DNA of 64,000 nucleotides from Ypsolopha sequella. Its lineage: Eukaryota > Arthropoda > Insecta > Lepidoptera > Ypsolophidae. Where the stretch lies: NCBI GenBank assembly GCA_934047225.1, contig OW204001.1:12446201-12510200 (forward strand), written 5' to 3'. A program made the translations under genes and the position numbers. Position 1 is the first letter of the stretch, and the number at the start of each line of letters is the position of its first letter. The notes beneath the pieces are model-generated. The model was given only the letters and a program-made list of their open reading frames with translations. It ran no database searches and had not been told where the DNA came from. Positions 1-10,302 of the stretch are shown here, in pieces.

Positions 1-2
1 AA

Positions 3-572
3 GGTCGTAGGTCTATTGAAAAGTTCGGTACAGAGCTGGAAGAGTTATTTGTCAATCTGACGATTGCTCAAGCAGATGATGAACCGTCTAAGTTTGAGGT
101 CTTGCGCCCTCTTAATGAAAAAACTGCTATCAAGCGGTTTGCGGATGGTTTGTCCGACCAGCGGCTTAGTACTGTTATCGCGTCGCGACAGTTTGATTCG
201 CTACCCGAAGCTATTAGGGCAGCAGTAGATGAACAATCTATGTCCACCCAGCCTCAGAACCAAACAATGCATTTTGGGTCCACCAAATGGTATGAGCATA
301 AACGCTATCATAATCGCGGTTTCCGTGGCCGAGGAAATTATTCGAATAAAAATTTTGTTCATAACAATAGTTCCAATCAGAACAATAATCGAGGTCAACA
401 AACTTCCTTTATAAGTGCAGGTTATCGAGGTAGACACAAGAATGGTCAGCGTCAGCAAACACGCGGCGGCGGCCACTCACGTTTCCAGCGCATTCAGCAT
501 AACGCGTTAGAGTACGACGGCCAAGAAAGGCTTCAAAATAATAACGAACGTATAGAGTTTTTTCGTACCTAA
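3..572 (+). CDS. gag: Gag polyprotein, C-terminal part (partial)
   Basis: The frame is open from base 3 to the TAA at 570-572, giving about 189 codons; the start lies upstream of the window. The first ~70 residues are a helical, capsid-like segment with acidic and hydrophobic periodicity (for example KRFADGL). The tail, from roughly position 300 to 490, is basic and full of Arg, Gly, Asn and Gln with RGR, RGG and GRG clusters. I see no CCHC zinc knuckle, so the RG-rich tail probably does the nucleic-acid binding, as in several insect gypsy groups. It overlaps the protease frame by 17 bases (556-572). The protein would form the virus-like particle shell. Confidence 0.85.
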   Translation, partial: GRRSIEKFGTELEELFVNLTIAQADDEPSKFEVLRPLNEKTAIKRFADGLSDQRLSTVIASRQFDSLPEAIRAAVDEQSMSTQPQNQTMHFGSTKWYEHKRYHNRGFRGRGNYSNKNFVHNNSSNQNNNRGQQTSFISAGYRGRHKNGQRQQTRGGGHSRFQRIQHNALEYDGQERLQNNNERIEFFRT

Positions 573-1299
573 ACCGAGCAATCATTTTATTTTTAGTTTT
601 AACAACTTTTGTGTTATTACTTGCCAGTTAAGGGATGGTGACGAGTTAAATTTATTAATTGACACTGGAGCCAGTCTATGTATTTTGAAATATGAATGGT
701 TATTAAAAAATAGGGATTTATTGAATTTAATACAACAGGATAAGTTAGTAATTAAAGGAATAAGTGGTAATTTAGAGTCTATTGGCTATATTAATTTAGA
801 TATTATTATTAAGAATGTGGTTTTTAAACAAAAGTTCTACGTTTTCAAGAACTTATCTTGCACCGCAGAGGGGATACTCGGGCAAAATTTTTTCACGCGA
901 TATTCCGCGATATTAAATTATAAAGATGGTACTTTGAGTTTAGAAAACCAAGACCAGTCTATTGTTGTACAAGTAAGTGGAAACTTGTTTACAATTCCGC
1001 CACGATGCGAAATGATCAAACACATCCCGACGACACTATGTAGTGATTGCGTAATTTTAGCTAGGGAAATACATAAGGGAGTGTATACAGCGGGTGTCAT
1101 TTCGAAACCAAAAAATGGACTTATTCCAGTTAGAATTTTAAATACCACAGATAGTTCAATTAAGGTAGATATTTCGGATTTAGAAGTCATTAGTCTGAAT
1201 CATTTTGATGTTTGCAAGTTTGACAAAGATAGTATTAGTTCCAATAGAGTTCGAACTTTGCTTAATTTACTTGATTTGCATTCTTATTTAAATAAATAA
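556..1299 (+). CDS. pol: Pol, aspartic protease region
   Basis: The frame opens just after a TAG at 553-555 and runs to TAA at 1297-1299. The catalytic DTGAS motif is at 661-675, about residue 36, preceded by hydrophobic residues as in retroviral-type aspartic proteases; a GQNFF segment follows near 880. The rest is a linker into reverse transcriptase. No AUG marks a natural start, and the frame is +1 relative to gag, so it is probably made as a gag-pol fusion by frameshifting in the overlap (558-564 is a T run ending in C). The stop is in the same frame as the downstream RT, so this and the next entry were probably one reading frame. Confidence 0.85.
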   Translation, partial: SFFVPKPSNHFIFSFNNFCVITCQLRDGDELNLLIDTGASLCILKYEWLLKNRDLLNLIQQDKLVIKGISGNLESIGYINLDIIIKNVVFKQKFYVFKNLSCTAEGILGQNFFTRYSAILNYKDGTLSLENQDQSIVVQVSGNLFTIPPRCEMIKHIPTTLCSDCVILAREIHKGVYTAGVISKPKNGLIPVRILNTTDSSIKVDISDLEVISLNHFDVCKFDKDSISSNRVRTLLNLLDLHSYLNK

Positions 1300-4206
1300 G
1301 AGCAAAAAAGCATTGAAAACGTGTGTGCCAAATACGCCGACGTTTTTCATTTACCAGGAGATACGCTCTCCACAACTAATTTAATTAAACATTCTATTAA
1401 ATTGAAAGATAATACGTCCTCAGTGTACGTGAAGCCTTATAGATTGCCAAATGCAATGAAAGGAGAAGTTCAAAGGCAGATTGATGAAATGCTTAGGAAT
1501 GACATTATTGAGGAGACCACTTCTGAATGGTCTAGCCCTGTACTTTTAGTTCCTAAAAAGACTGATAAGTCAGGAGATAAAAAATGGAGACTTGTCGTTG
1601 ATTATCGTCAACTCAACAACAGAATACAAGACGATAAATTCCCTTTACCCAATATTACAGAGATTTTAGACTCATTATCGAACAGTATATACTTCTCGAA
1701 GCTAGATCTCAGTCAAAGTTACTATCAATTATCTCTTGAAGAGCAATCTAGGAAGTATACAGCATTTACGACGGATAAACAATACCAAATGAAGCGATGT
1801 CCGATGGGTTTAAAGACATCTCCGAGTGCATTTTCTCGTCTGATGACGATTGCGATGTCTGGTTTAAACTATAAAGCTTGTTTTATTTACCTAGACGATT
1901 GTATAATAGTCGGAAATTGCCTAGAAACGCACAATAAAAACCTAATGACTATTTTAGAGCGCTTACGTGAAGTTAACTTGAAATTAAATCCTCTAAAATG
2001 TGAGTTTTTGCGTAAGGAAATCGTTTATTTAGGTCATAAGATAACTTCAGAAGGGATTTTCCCCGACCCAACTAAAGTAGAATCCTTACAAAACTACCCT
2101 ACTCCACAGAACACTGACGATGTCAAAAGATTTGTAGCATTTGCAAATTATTATAGGCGTTTTATACCAAAGTTCGCAGAGATAGCCCATTCTCTGAATG
2201 CATTATGTAAGAAAGATGTAGCATTTGCATGGACGGATCAATGTGAGAGCGCTTTCCAAAAGCTTAAACAGACACTTATTAGCCCGAAAGTACTAGATTA
2301 TCCAGATTTTTCTGATAGAAATACGTTTACTCTACAGACGGACGCCTCAAAACTTGGGTTAGGCGCAGTACTTTCAAATAGCAATGGCAAGGTAGTAGCG
2401 TATGCGAGCCGTAGTCTTAAGCCCGCCGAAACACGTTATCCGGTAATTGAGCTTGAATTACTTGCTATTGTTTGGTCTGTAAGACATTTTAGGCCTTATT
2501 TATATGGCAAAAAATTCAATATTAAAACGGATCATAAGCCGTTGATTTACTTATTTAACATGACTGATCCTTCAAGTCGACTTACTAAATTCAGACTCTA
2601 TCTAGAGGAGTATGATTTTGAAATAAGTTATGTTCCGGGACGGCAAAACGCAGCTGCAGATGCATTGAGCCGTATTACTTTAACTTCTACCGATTTAAAG
2701 AACATGCACGAACATGTAGTATCAGTCATAACCAGAGCAAAAGCTCGTAAGTTGCGTAGTGACATCACTGCCACGACTCCTGAGATTCCCGCTACTCCAA
2801 GGTCTGATCAACCAAAAGTAGTGGAAATCCTCAAGCGTCCAGCAGAGAGCATAGAATTAATTATAGGTAATATGAGTACTCAAAGACAAATACAGAAACT
2901 GAAGCAAATCACTAGTGATAAAGGTAATTGCATTTTTGTGCCTGAAAAATCAGCCATATTCATAATGTCTCGATCGTTTTCTACCGTAAGTGTGCTAGCG
3001 AGAGAATTACATGATTTTTGCAACAAATTAAAATTAGATGAGCTCGTAATTATTAAATGCAAACGATATGAAGAATTAATAAATATTCTCATAAAGGAAA
3101 TAAATAAATTTGAATTAAATGGTATCCTTAAGTTACTAATTCTCAAAGACGTCATGAGAGTAACTGATAGAGACACCAAAATTGTGATCATGAATGACTT
3201 CCATCTGTTACCCACAAGTGGCCACGCGGGGGTAAATAGGATGTTGAATAATATAAAAAAATATTACTTTTGGCCAGGAATGACTAACGATATAAGCGAA
3301 TTTGTCAAAAAGTGCAACAGTTGCCAGATTCAAAAGCATTCCAATAGGCATACAAAGGAGCCGATGGTGATTACATCTACGGCATCCACAGCTTTCGAAA
3401 GAGTTAGTTTAGATTTAATGGGTCCTTTAAGTATAGATAATTTAAATCATAAATATATTTTAACTTTACAGTGTGATTTGACGAAGTATGTCGAAGCATA
3501 TCCACTAGAAAAGAAAGATACGGTTTCGGTAGCTAGGTTATTTGTAAATAATTTTATTTTAAGATACGGTATCCCGAAAGAAATAGTAACTGACATGGGG
3601 ACAGAGTTTATGTCGTCAGTTTTTTCAGAAATTTGTAGCTTACTAAATATTACTAAATTACACTCAACCGCGTACCACCATGAAACCCTAGGAGCCTTAG
3701 AGAACACTCACAAGCATCTAGGAGCTTATCTTAGGATACAGTGCGATAGCAACAATACTGACTGGAGCAGTTGGCTTCCATTTTGGTGTTTTTCCTATAA
3801 CACCGCGGTTCATACTGAGACAAAATACACTCCATTTGAGTTAGTGTTTGGAAAAGTCTGTAACTTACCAAGCAATTTACAGAACCCAGTCGTAGAACCA
3901 TTGTATAATCCCGACTCTTATCCTTTGGAACTCAAATACAGGCTTCAAAGAGCACAACTTGAAGCTAGAAATAATTTATTAATGAGCAAGGAACTAAGGA
4001 AATTACATTTTGATAAAAATGCCAATCCTGTAAAGTATAAGAGTGGAGATTTAGTTGTAATTAGAAACCAAGTTGGTGATAAGTTAGATAAGATTTATTT
4101 AGGTCCATTTAAAGTTATACAAGATCTGGAACCGAATGTTAAAATTTTAAGGAATGGTAAAGAATATGTAACCTATAAAAATAATACAAAGTTATTTGTA
4201 AAATGA
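1300..4206 (+). CDS. pol: Pol, reverse transcriptase - RNase H - integrase
   Basis: This frame continues in phase after the TAA at 1297-1299 and ends with TGA at 4204-4206. Numbering from the GTG at 1321, the RT palm has the YLDD catalytic motif at residues 190-193 (1888-1899). RNase H shows TDAS at about 340-343 and TDHKPL at about 403-408. Integrase has an HHCC zinc finger (His628, His635, Cys665, Cys668) and the catalytic triad Asp698, Asp758, Glu794, with 59 and 35 residues between them, the classic DD35E spacing. A GPF/Y-like module is near residue 929. All catalytic residues look intact. Function: reverse transcription of the element RNA and integration of the cDNA. Confidence 0.95.
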   Translation, partial: EQKSIENVCAKYADVFHLPGDTLSTTNLIKHSIKLKDNTSSVYVKPYRLPNAMKGEVQRQIDEMLRNDIIEETTSEWSSPVLLVPKKTDKSGDKKWRLVVDYRQLNNRIQDDKFPLPNITEILDSLSNSIYFSKLDLSQSYYQLSLEEQSRKYTAFTTDKQYQMKRCPMGLKTSPSAFSRLMTIAMSGLNYKACFIYLDDCIIVGNCLETHNKNLMTILERLREVNLKLNPLKCEFLRKEIVYLGHKITSEGIFPDPTKVESLQNYPTPQNTDDVKRFVAFANYYRRFIPKFAEIAHSLNALCKKDVAFAWTDQCESAFQKLKQTLISPKVLDYPDFSDRNTFTLQTDASKLGLGAVLSNSNGKVVAYASRSLKPAETRYPVIELELLAIVWSVRHFRPYLYGKKFNIKTDHKPLIYLFNMTDPSSRLTKFRLYLEEYDFEISYVPGRQNAAADALSRITLTSTDLKNMHEHVVSVITRAKARKLRSDITATTPEIPATPRSDQPKVVEILKRPAESIELIIGNMSTQRQIQKLKQITSDKGNCIFVPEKSAIFIMSRSFSTVSVLARELHDFCNKLKLDELVIIKCKRYEELINILIKEINKFELNGILKLLILKDVMRVTDRDTKIVIMNDFHLLPTSGHAGVNRMLNNIKKYYFWPGMTNDISEFVKKCNSCQIQKHSNRHTKEPMVITSTASTAFERVSLDLMGPLSIDNLNHKYILTLQCDLTKYVEAYPLEKKDTVSVARLFVNNFILRYGIPKEIVTDMGTEFMSSVFSEICSLLNITKLHSTAYHHETLGALENTHKHLGAYLRIQCDSNNTDWSSWLPFWCFSYNTAVHTETKYTPFELVFGKVCNLPSNLQNPVVEPLYNPDSYPLELKYRLQRAQLEARNNLLMSKELRKLHFDKNANPVKYKSGDLVVIRNQVGDKLDKIYLGPFKVIQDLEPNVKILRNGKEYVTYKNNTKLFVK

Positions 4207-4499
4207 AATATTTAAATTTTAAATTATTATTACATACGGCTTGAACACTCACGTGTGATTGTTGTTGACTATATGCCAACCGTTTCACCGATACAATTTC
4301 GGCATTATCAAGGCGAGTGTCGTTCTTAGGACGACGACGCGGCGTTCACCGTCGTTGTCAAACGGGCACTGGCATATTTTAATAATATTATATTTAAATT
4401 TTAGCAATTATTTTATAAGAAAATTATACTTAGATAAAAATGTGAACCAAGTAGTATGCCTCACATTTTTTTTGCAGTACCCCGGGAATGAAGGGACTT
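4207..4499 (+). other. Retrotransposon 3' untranslated spacer
   Basis: This is about 290 bp between the pol stop and the polypurine tract. It is AT-rich apart from a GC-richer stretch near 4320-4370 that could form a hairpin (GACGACG pairing with CGTCGTT). No env-like reading frame is visible. Confidence 0.7.
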
Positions 4500-4510
4500 A
4501 AAAGGGGAGA
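4500..4510 (+). promoter_or_regulatory. Polypurine tract (plus-strand primer)
   Basis: AAAAGGGGAGA lies immediately before the TG that begins the 3' LTR. This is the expected site where RNase H leaves the primer for plus-strand DNA synthesis, and it fixes the LTR start. Confidence 0.88.
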
Positions 4511-4728
4511 TGAAGTATAGTAACAACGTATACACATTGTTTTATAGCATTACTGCGACATGCCGCTACTGACTGCAACATTGCGACGCATACTGCTTAT
4601 TTAGCAATAAGTAGGTATATTAAAGAATATTGTACAGTTTTCGGGTTCTCTCTATTTTGGCAGTTGACCATTAAACATGTCAACTTAACGTCTGTGTTTC
4701 AATCACCACTCCAGACTTCTACACTACA
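4511..4728 (+). repeat. 3' LTR of the gypsy element
   Basis: It begins TGAAGTATAGTAA directly after the polypurine tract and ends CTACACTACA. The two ends form an imperfect inverted repeat (TGAAGTATAGTAA against TGTAGTGTAGAA), as expected for an LTR of 218 bp. The sister 5' LTR is outside the window, so neither LTR divergence nor the target duplication can be read. Confidence 0.8.
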
Positions 4729-4857
4729 GACCCTTAACGAATCCTGTTATTTGATCTGGTTATACGACCTTTGCCGAAAAGTAGACAGAACCAAGGCTGA
4801 CACGCTGAAATATAGCGTGTCAGCTACCCAAGTAGCACCCAAGCTCTATAAGTAGCC

Positions 4858-5170
4858 GTACAGAAGCCGGTGAGGCGTCATACATTACGGCATAGGCTCC
4901 ATAGAGAAGCCCTACAGTGGTTCTACAAGCGGCTATAGCGCCGCTTTAACCCCAAAAGAGGCCCCTCTTTGTAGAGCTATCGGTCCTACAATCGCCCTAC
5001 AGTGGCCGTAAATGTGTGTTAGTACGACGATACAGAGGTTCTGCAAGAGCGATAGTATGTGTCTAGAGGTCTAAAATAAGTTATTGTAGCGCGACTATAG
5101 AGCTCTCAGCGTATTTCAGCGCGACTTTATCTCTGAAATATATTTCGTGGCTCTATATTGATTCTACAGA
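4858..5170. other. Unexplained motif-dense block 1
   Basis: This follows the LTR and is GC-richer than its surroundings. It is crowded with short related words on both strands, such as CCTACAGTGG (twice, near 4915 and 4985), CTATAG, TAGAGCTAT, CTATAGAGCTCT and AGCGCGACT (twice, near 5090 and 5118). No reading frame or terminal repeat explains it. Blocks at 5570-5815 and 8800-9420 share the same word style. Confidence 0.35.
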
Positions 5171-6415
5171 AGTCATATTATTTTTTTGAACAAAGTGGAT
5201 CATATTTACATGGTAAATAAGTGACAGCACAGCAGAAGATATAATAAAAATAAATACACAGGTAAGTTTTAATACTGATTTATCCTTTTATTTACGTGAA
5301 ATGTTAGTGCCAGTATCATTTTATTGTAAAAATATGCATATATTTTAGCTAAAAACTTACGCGCTCACAATTTATGCAGTTTCTAATATAAAAAATACAT
5401 TTATATTTAGGGTTATAAACTACTTTAATTTTTTTTAAGATATTTCAGACTTTTTAGTCGTTTTATTAGGGTCGTGGGTGAGAAATGGTGGTGTAAAGTG
5501 CAGAATTCTTACATATTTATGATGATAAAATGTTGCAATCACCATGAGGATAAGCATTAATCAAAATATTAATGGCGTCTTATTACAACAGCTCTCAGAG
5601 CTTTACTATGTCCGCTCTATGGTTTTAAACCGTACTAAGGCGTTAGTATTCGCTGTTGTAAACCTTTGGGTCCTACAGTTGGTGTATTGGCGCATAATTG
5701 TACTCTTTTGGACGTACACCAGCACTTTACGTCTCCTTTTAAGAGCCCAAGTGTATAAAAAGGAGTATTATATATCCTATTATATTAACGTATTAGGAGT
5801 CCGTCGTTGAATTCTAAAAACACCTATAAATTGTTTTTTACACTTTCTCATTGCTCATGTAAGTTTTTTTTTGAGTAAACTAGGATTAAAAACCCTTTTC
5901 TTAATTATTGTAATAAAATATTTTTATATCCATAATATTTAAGGTTCTTTCCCTCCACCACTGTTCTCTTTTTATTCCCACACTGAATGTACTCTTTGTA
6001 CATGATTCATTGCTTACATATTTTGTTAAAAAACAATTTAACTTTTAAATACAAAAATTATTCGTGAAGTTTAATAATAAACTAAAGTTCTTTTATTTAA
6101 AAGTATAAGCATCAGAACTTTGTGTGTACAAAGTATTTTTCTTCTCATTCTTTTGCACAACTGCATCCTTATTTAAGTGGGTGGAGTGAGACTGGAGAGA
6201 CGCGCGGGGTGTGTTAGCGCTGAGCGTCATCGCTTGCACCTGTGTTGTCTTAGTTTAAGAATTAGTGTTCAGCTTACGGAATGAGACACGAGCTTAAAAT
6301 ATTTTATAGGTATAGATTTACATTTATACTAACACAATAACAAGAATTATTTGTATTTCAATCTTTTAGCATTCGGTTTGGTTATTTATTAATAAAATTT
6401 ATAGCTATGTTGATC
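5171..6415. other. AT-rich spacer holding motif-dense block 2
   Basis: It is mostly AT-rich with no gene. The part at about 5570-5815 shows the same word style as block 1 (AGCTCTCAGAGCTTTA, CCGCTCTATGG, CCTACAG) and happens to be open for 88 codons, which I do not consider coding. A short GC-richer patch at about 6180-6240 has no recognised function. Confidence 0.35.
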
Positions 6416-6660
6416 ATCACTGTGGCCTAGTGATTAATTACTTGACTAATACTTTGGAGTAAATGTAATCCCGTAGGGGCACATTTGTGTTCGGTTTGTT
6501 TGTGTCCGAAGTACGGCGATAGGGCTCAGTAACTACCCGTCGTGCTAGGACGTAATCAGTGAAACCTAGGTATATACGAGTGTGTACTGTGACTAGCATT
6601 TCACAGTCCATACTCGGAAACACCTCTGAAACCCCCTCGGGGATTCATTTCGTGACGATG
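6416..6660 (+). repeat. tRNA-derived SINE, copy 1
   Basis: The head has a tRNA-like A-box region (GTGGCCTAGTGATTA). The body shares the words CCGAAGTACGGCGATAGGGCTC, then an ACGTAAT...TGAAAC segment and a CACAGTCCA...GGGGATTCAT tail with the copies at 45433-45757 and 48570-48802. It carries a weak B box and many substitutions. Confidence 0.6.
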
Positions 6661-6743
6661 CACCGATATCTATGTATGTACCCATCTATGTTCAATGTTC
6701 AAACTATGTTTTACTTTTCAGAATCCCCTTCAAAATTGTGAAG

Positions 6744-7086
6744 ATGGTTGAAAAGGGAAATTACAACCAAGCATTTTGCCATCTCAATGAGAAAATGGTG
6801 GCATACTTAAATGGCCCAAAAAAGGTGCCAAAGGATTTGTTAAAGACCAGAACTCGATTCCTGCACCCGAACGACTGCGAATAAATTGCTCGCTTAAAAG
6901 AAATCATCTTCTTTCTTATGAATTGGCCAATGACGAACTTTAAGTAATACTAGAAAATACCGACACTGAACATGAAGACGAATAGATGACCTTTCGGCGT
7001 CCTGCACAATACCGAGAACCAGTGAATTTAAATACTCTTGCCGAGAATTTCAGTTTAGATTCTGATTTTTTATTAGAAAAATAAAA
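6744..7086 (+). pseudogene. Possible decayed coding exon with poly(A) signal
   Basis: A frame starting ATG at 6744 reads 46 codons to a TAA near 6881. A different frame then continues with protein-like composition to about 7081, broken by two stops near 6942 and 6984, and ends LLEK-stop overlapping an AATAAA-like signal near 7078. A pyrimidine stretch and CAG lie just upstream (6709-6721). It may be a processed copy or dead last exon of an unknown gene. I cannot assign a family. Confidence 0.25.
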
Positions 7087-8799
7087 ACGTAGTCAAACAA
7101 CAAAGTTTACAAGTTTTATTTTTTCTTTCCTATATATAATTGTATGTGTTATATGTATAATTTATTTAATGTTTAATTTGTAGACATCATCTTATTTATA
7201 TTATAATTGTCTGCTAGGGTGATCTCAAATTCTGTTTAGAGATTTAATTATGTTATTTACTTTATCAAGAATTTAAATTTTGATCTCAAGAGTAATTTAA
7301 TTAAGTACTAATTAAAAGTTAAAGTTCTTAAGTTACTCATTTAAATATTTTATTTACTACTATGTATGTAGTGCTACAATATAGTGCGTTGAGAAATAGG
7401 CTTAACAGCTCAGAAAAATTCAATTTCAAGGAAACAAAATGAATAATGTTAAAGAGCACCATCGTTGCAAAAAGATCTGGTTGGTTGCTTAAAAGCAATC
7501 TCTGATAATTGCCAAGGTTATCTACTTTGTTTAAACTAAATTAAACTTAGTTAGATTTCTTTACATTGTTTTATTTTTTTTAATGTATGTAACAAGGGTA
7601 AAACATACATTTCTCCTTTATATGTAATACACACCAATTTACACGCAATATCCTGAGGATTTAAAATAACATCCGTTTTTGGTGTTGAAATCACTTTATA
7701 TATATTCAGAAATGATGATTTCATTCGAGTTTGTAATAATTGAAATTTTTTATATTTTCTTTATTTTCAAGATTTATTATTGTTTTTTTTTATCGTTATA
7801 GCTTTTCTTAAATATTAACGTAATACTCTGTAATTGATAATTCTTTCATATTTTTCGGTCCAAGAGCTTCAGACAATTTTTTTTGGTATACCAATTAATT
7901 TCTCTAAAAACATGAAATAAATCCATTACATTCAGTTTCAGTTTTATTTTTTCCGAAACCATGATCAATTTGATCTATCCAACACTAGAAAAACTATTGC
8001 AGAGACTGAAAAACAATAAGTCAGGTACCTGTCAGTTATTTTGCACATTACCATTATGAATAATAACTCTATTCCGACTTTGCCTACAACAAGCATTTTT
8101 ACCGGACGTATAATATCACATAACAAATATTTAAAAATGTTTGTAACTATATTTATTATGGACATTGTCTAGCTATTATGGATAATTACTATATTCGAAT
8201 TTTGCCAACTACAATTTTTTTCCCCGAACATATCACATAGCAAGTATTAACAATACTCGTATGTACCTATATATTTAATAATACCTATGTATATCGCAAC
8301 TTGTCCGCAATCATATTTTTTAGACAAGTTATCTATAAAATATAGAGCGTGCCGCGCGAAAAAGCGCGTGGCAAAAGCAACGCGAGGGATAAGGATTTAC
8401 GCGGGGTGAAGAGCGTAAAATTTCGTCTTCTCACGAATTCTCTCGCCTTAATCACTTCTAACACAACTTCTTAAAAATCACAGGTAATTTTGTCAGCTAC
8501 AGCATTGCTACAGGATACACTATTGCTACTAGACTCAAAATTTGAAACGACAGAACCCTCACTGTTTTGTTTTTGGACTTGACTGTTCACTCCTTCAAAT
8601 CTTTGGCCTTGACATTGAGTTGGATGATTATTAATTATATTTTGGTATTCTGTGCAATTTTTTTTTTCACACTACCACATTTTTTACTTGATTTTTATGA
8701 TTTTTTCCTCTCCATGGTAGATTCGCTGAATACTTGAACAAAATGGCAGATTACACATGTTTTAATAACGATTATAAGCGCTCTTGTTCGGCTTTGGCC
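7087..8799. other. AT-rich DNA, no gene seen
   Basis: I see no gene or clear repeat. A GC-rich perfect-looking hairpin sits at about 8348-8373 (TGCCGCGCG, short loop, CGCGTGGCA) in otherwise AT-rich sequence. Confidence 0.5.
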
Positions 8800-9420
8800 G
8801 TTATAGTGACGATATAAATGTGTTTTCCTCTCTTTTTGCTGGATAAAACCTCTGTGTCCAGCTATTTACCATATAGTGGCTGTAAAAGCAGCAAATATAC
8901 AGGTTTTTACGCTACTACGGAGTTATATTACTCTATTATAGATATAGCCCTACAAAGGCTCTTATAAACTCTATTTGAGAGCTGAAGGCTTTAAAGTAAT
9001 ACTCTATATACCCTAAAGCGTTTTAAAAGAAGCTTATAACTCCATTCAAACACTTTGACCTATGAAAGATCTCTTTTAGATCATAGAGTGTTATAATAGG
9101 TATTTATAACACTGCTTTACTTCTTAGGCCGGTGCAATAGCTCTATAACACGCCTTTGTATCTCCTTGGGCATAAAAGTTACCTTTTTATTGCTACTGTA
9201 CGACTTGCCTGTTGAAGAACTTTTAAATACGCTGCTTTACAGCTTAAGGATAACAATAAAGCCCTTGTACAGCTATTATACAGCATTCAGGCTGGCCAAA
9301 GGCTATTTAAGCAGCTTGTGTGTTAGTTGGGTAGTGTATAACATCAAAGCGTGTTTACACCTAAAGCAGATGCTCGGTGGCAAACTAATGGCCGGCCTGG
9401 TATACTAAATATTCAATATT
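8800..9420. other. Unexplained motif-dense block 3
   Basis: About 620 bp is dominated by degenerate words around AGCTCTATAA, AGGCTCTTATAA, GGCTTTAAAG, CTTTACAGCTTAA and TACAGCTATTATACAGC, many of them self-complementary. The style matches 4858-5170 and 5570-5815. An 80-codon open frame at 9166-9408 uses a non-ATG start (TTG) and has no recognised similarity. Confidence 0.35.
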
Positions 9421-9824
9421 GTCATACCGAAAACGGATTTGTGTACCAAAATACGCTACACTGTTGTAACAACATTGCTGACACTATCGATGTTGCTGTT
9501 ATTTTATGTAGCGGTAGATAGCTGATTCAGTCGGCCCGTTTTGACGGAATAATCGTCGCTGAAATGTGGGTGGTTGTGTGACTGACGACCAATACTGAAT
9601 ACTATGATATGAATAAAGTAACATTTTGCTTTTTCTCAACTTTTTAATGAGGATATGACCATAAGGTGCCTTTTCCAGCGTCAACCGAAAATTACTCTTA
9701 CTGATAACGATATTTTTCTTAAATAAAATGTATAAAAATTATGAATTAAATATATAGTGTTATTTAAAGGATGAAGAAAAAAATAGATTGCTGAAAATCA
9801 TTCTTACGTTAAAAAAAAAGTATG

Positions 9825-9990
9825 CAAATATTGTTCAAATTCAAGCTGTTTTTAGACTAAAATTAAGTAAAATTGGTTACCTATATCTTTGAAACCACTA
9901 ATGGTATCTGTATGGCTATTGCACTAAAATTCGAGGATGAAATTGCTAAGAAAATTTGTTTATGAAATTTTTTTTCCGTTTATGGTGTCC
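9825..9990 (+). repeat. Dispersed repeat V, copy 1
   Basis: It shares ordered words with 39055-39215, including CTTTTTAGACTAAAATTAAG-like, TAATGGTAT and GCACTAAAAT. No termini could be defined. The 9421-9824 stretch before it is AT-rich and holds nothing I recognise. Confidence 0.45.
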
Positions 9991-10224
9991 ATTTGAAATA
10001 GTATATTTCGTGACGAATATAAAATGGCGGGTTTTCTTAGCCGAGAATTGAAGCTAGTTTCGACGTTCGCCTGCAATCAAAAAACAGTTTTTTGACTGGT
10101 CCAAAATAGTATTCCGATTTGCATGTAACTCGGTATCAAGGGGCATTCGAGGTCTCCGATTACGCTGCCGTATTAAAATTTGAGATCTTTTGATAACTGA
10201 TAGAGATTTTGACACTTTTTCGGG

Positions 10225-10302
10225 AGTGAGAATATTTGTTTCTGAAAAAAATGTAAATTGTTCCCTGTACCCCTCGCGGGCGAAGCCGCGGGCAGAAGCT
10301 AG
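10225..10302 (+). mobile_element. Helitron 3' end
   Basis: The sequence ends with a GC hairpin (GCGGGCGAAGCCGCGGGC) followed by CTAG and a flanking T, the standard lepidopteran Helitron 3' terminus. The preceding ~50 bp match the Helitron copy ending at 56829. The non-autonomous body may reach back to about 9990. Confidence 0.75.

Larger units (their letters stand above)
1..4728 (+). mobile_element. Ty3/gypsy LTR retrotransposon, 3' portion
   Basis: The block reads gag end, protease, reverse transcriptase, RNase H, integrase, polypurine tract and 3' LTR, the order of Ty3/gypsy (Metaviridae) elements. The 5' LTR, primer binding site and gag start are off the left edge. There is no room for an env gene: only about 300 bp lie between the pol stop and the LTR. 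The RT wording resembles the 412/Mdg1 side of the insect gypsy group, but that sub-assignment is from memory. One in-frame stop at 1297-1299 is the only clear lesion, so the copy looks fairly young. Confidence 0.95.

Noticed and set aside
4207..4499. env gene of an errantivirus
   Set aside because: Only about 290 bp lie between pol and the polypurine tract, with no suitable reading frame.
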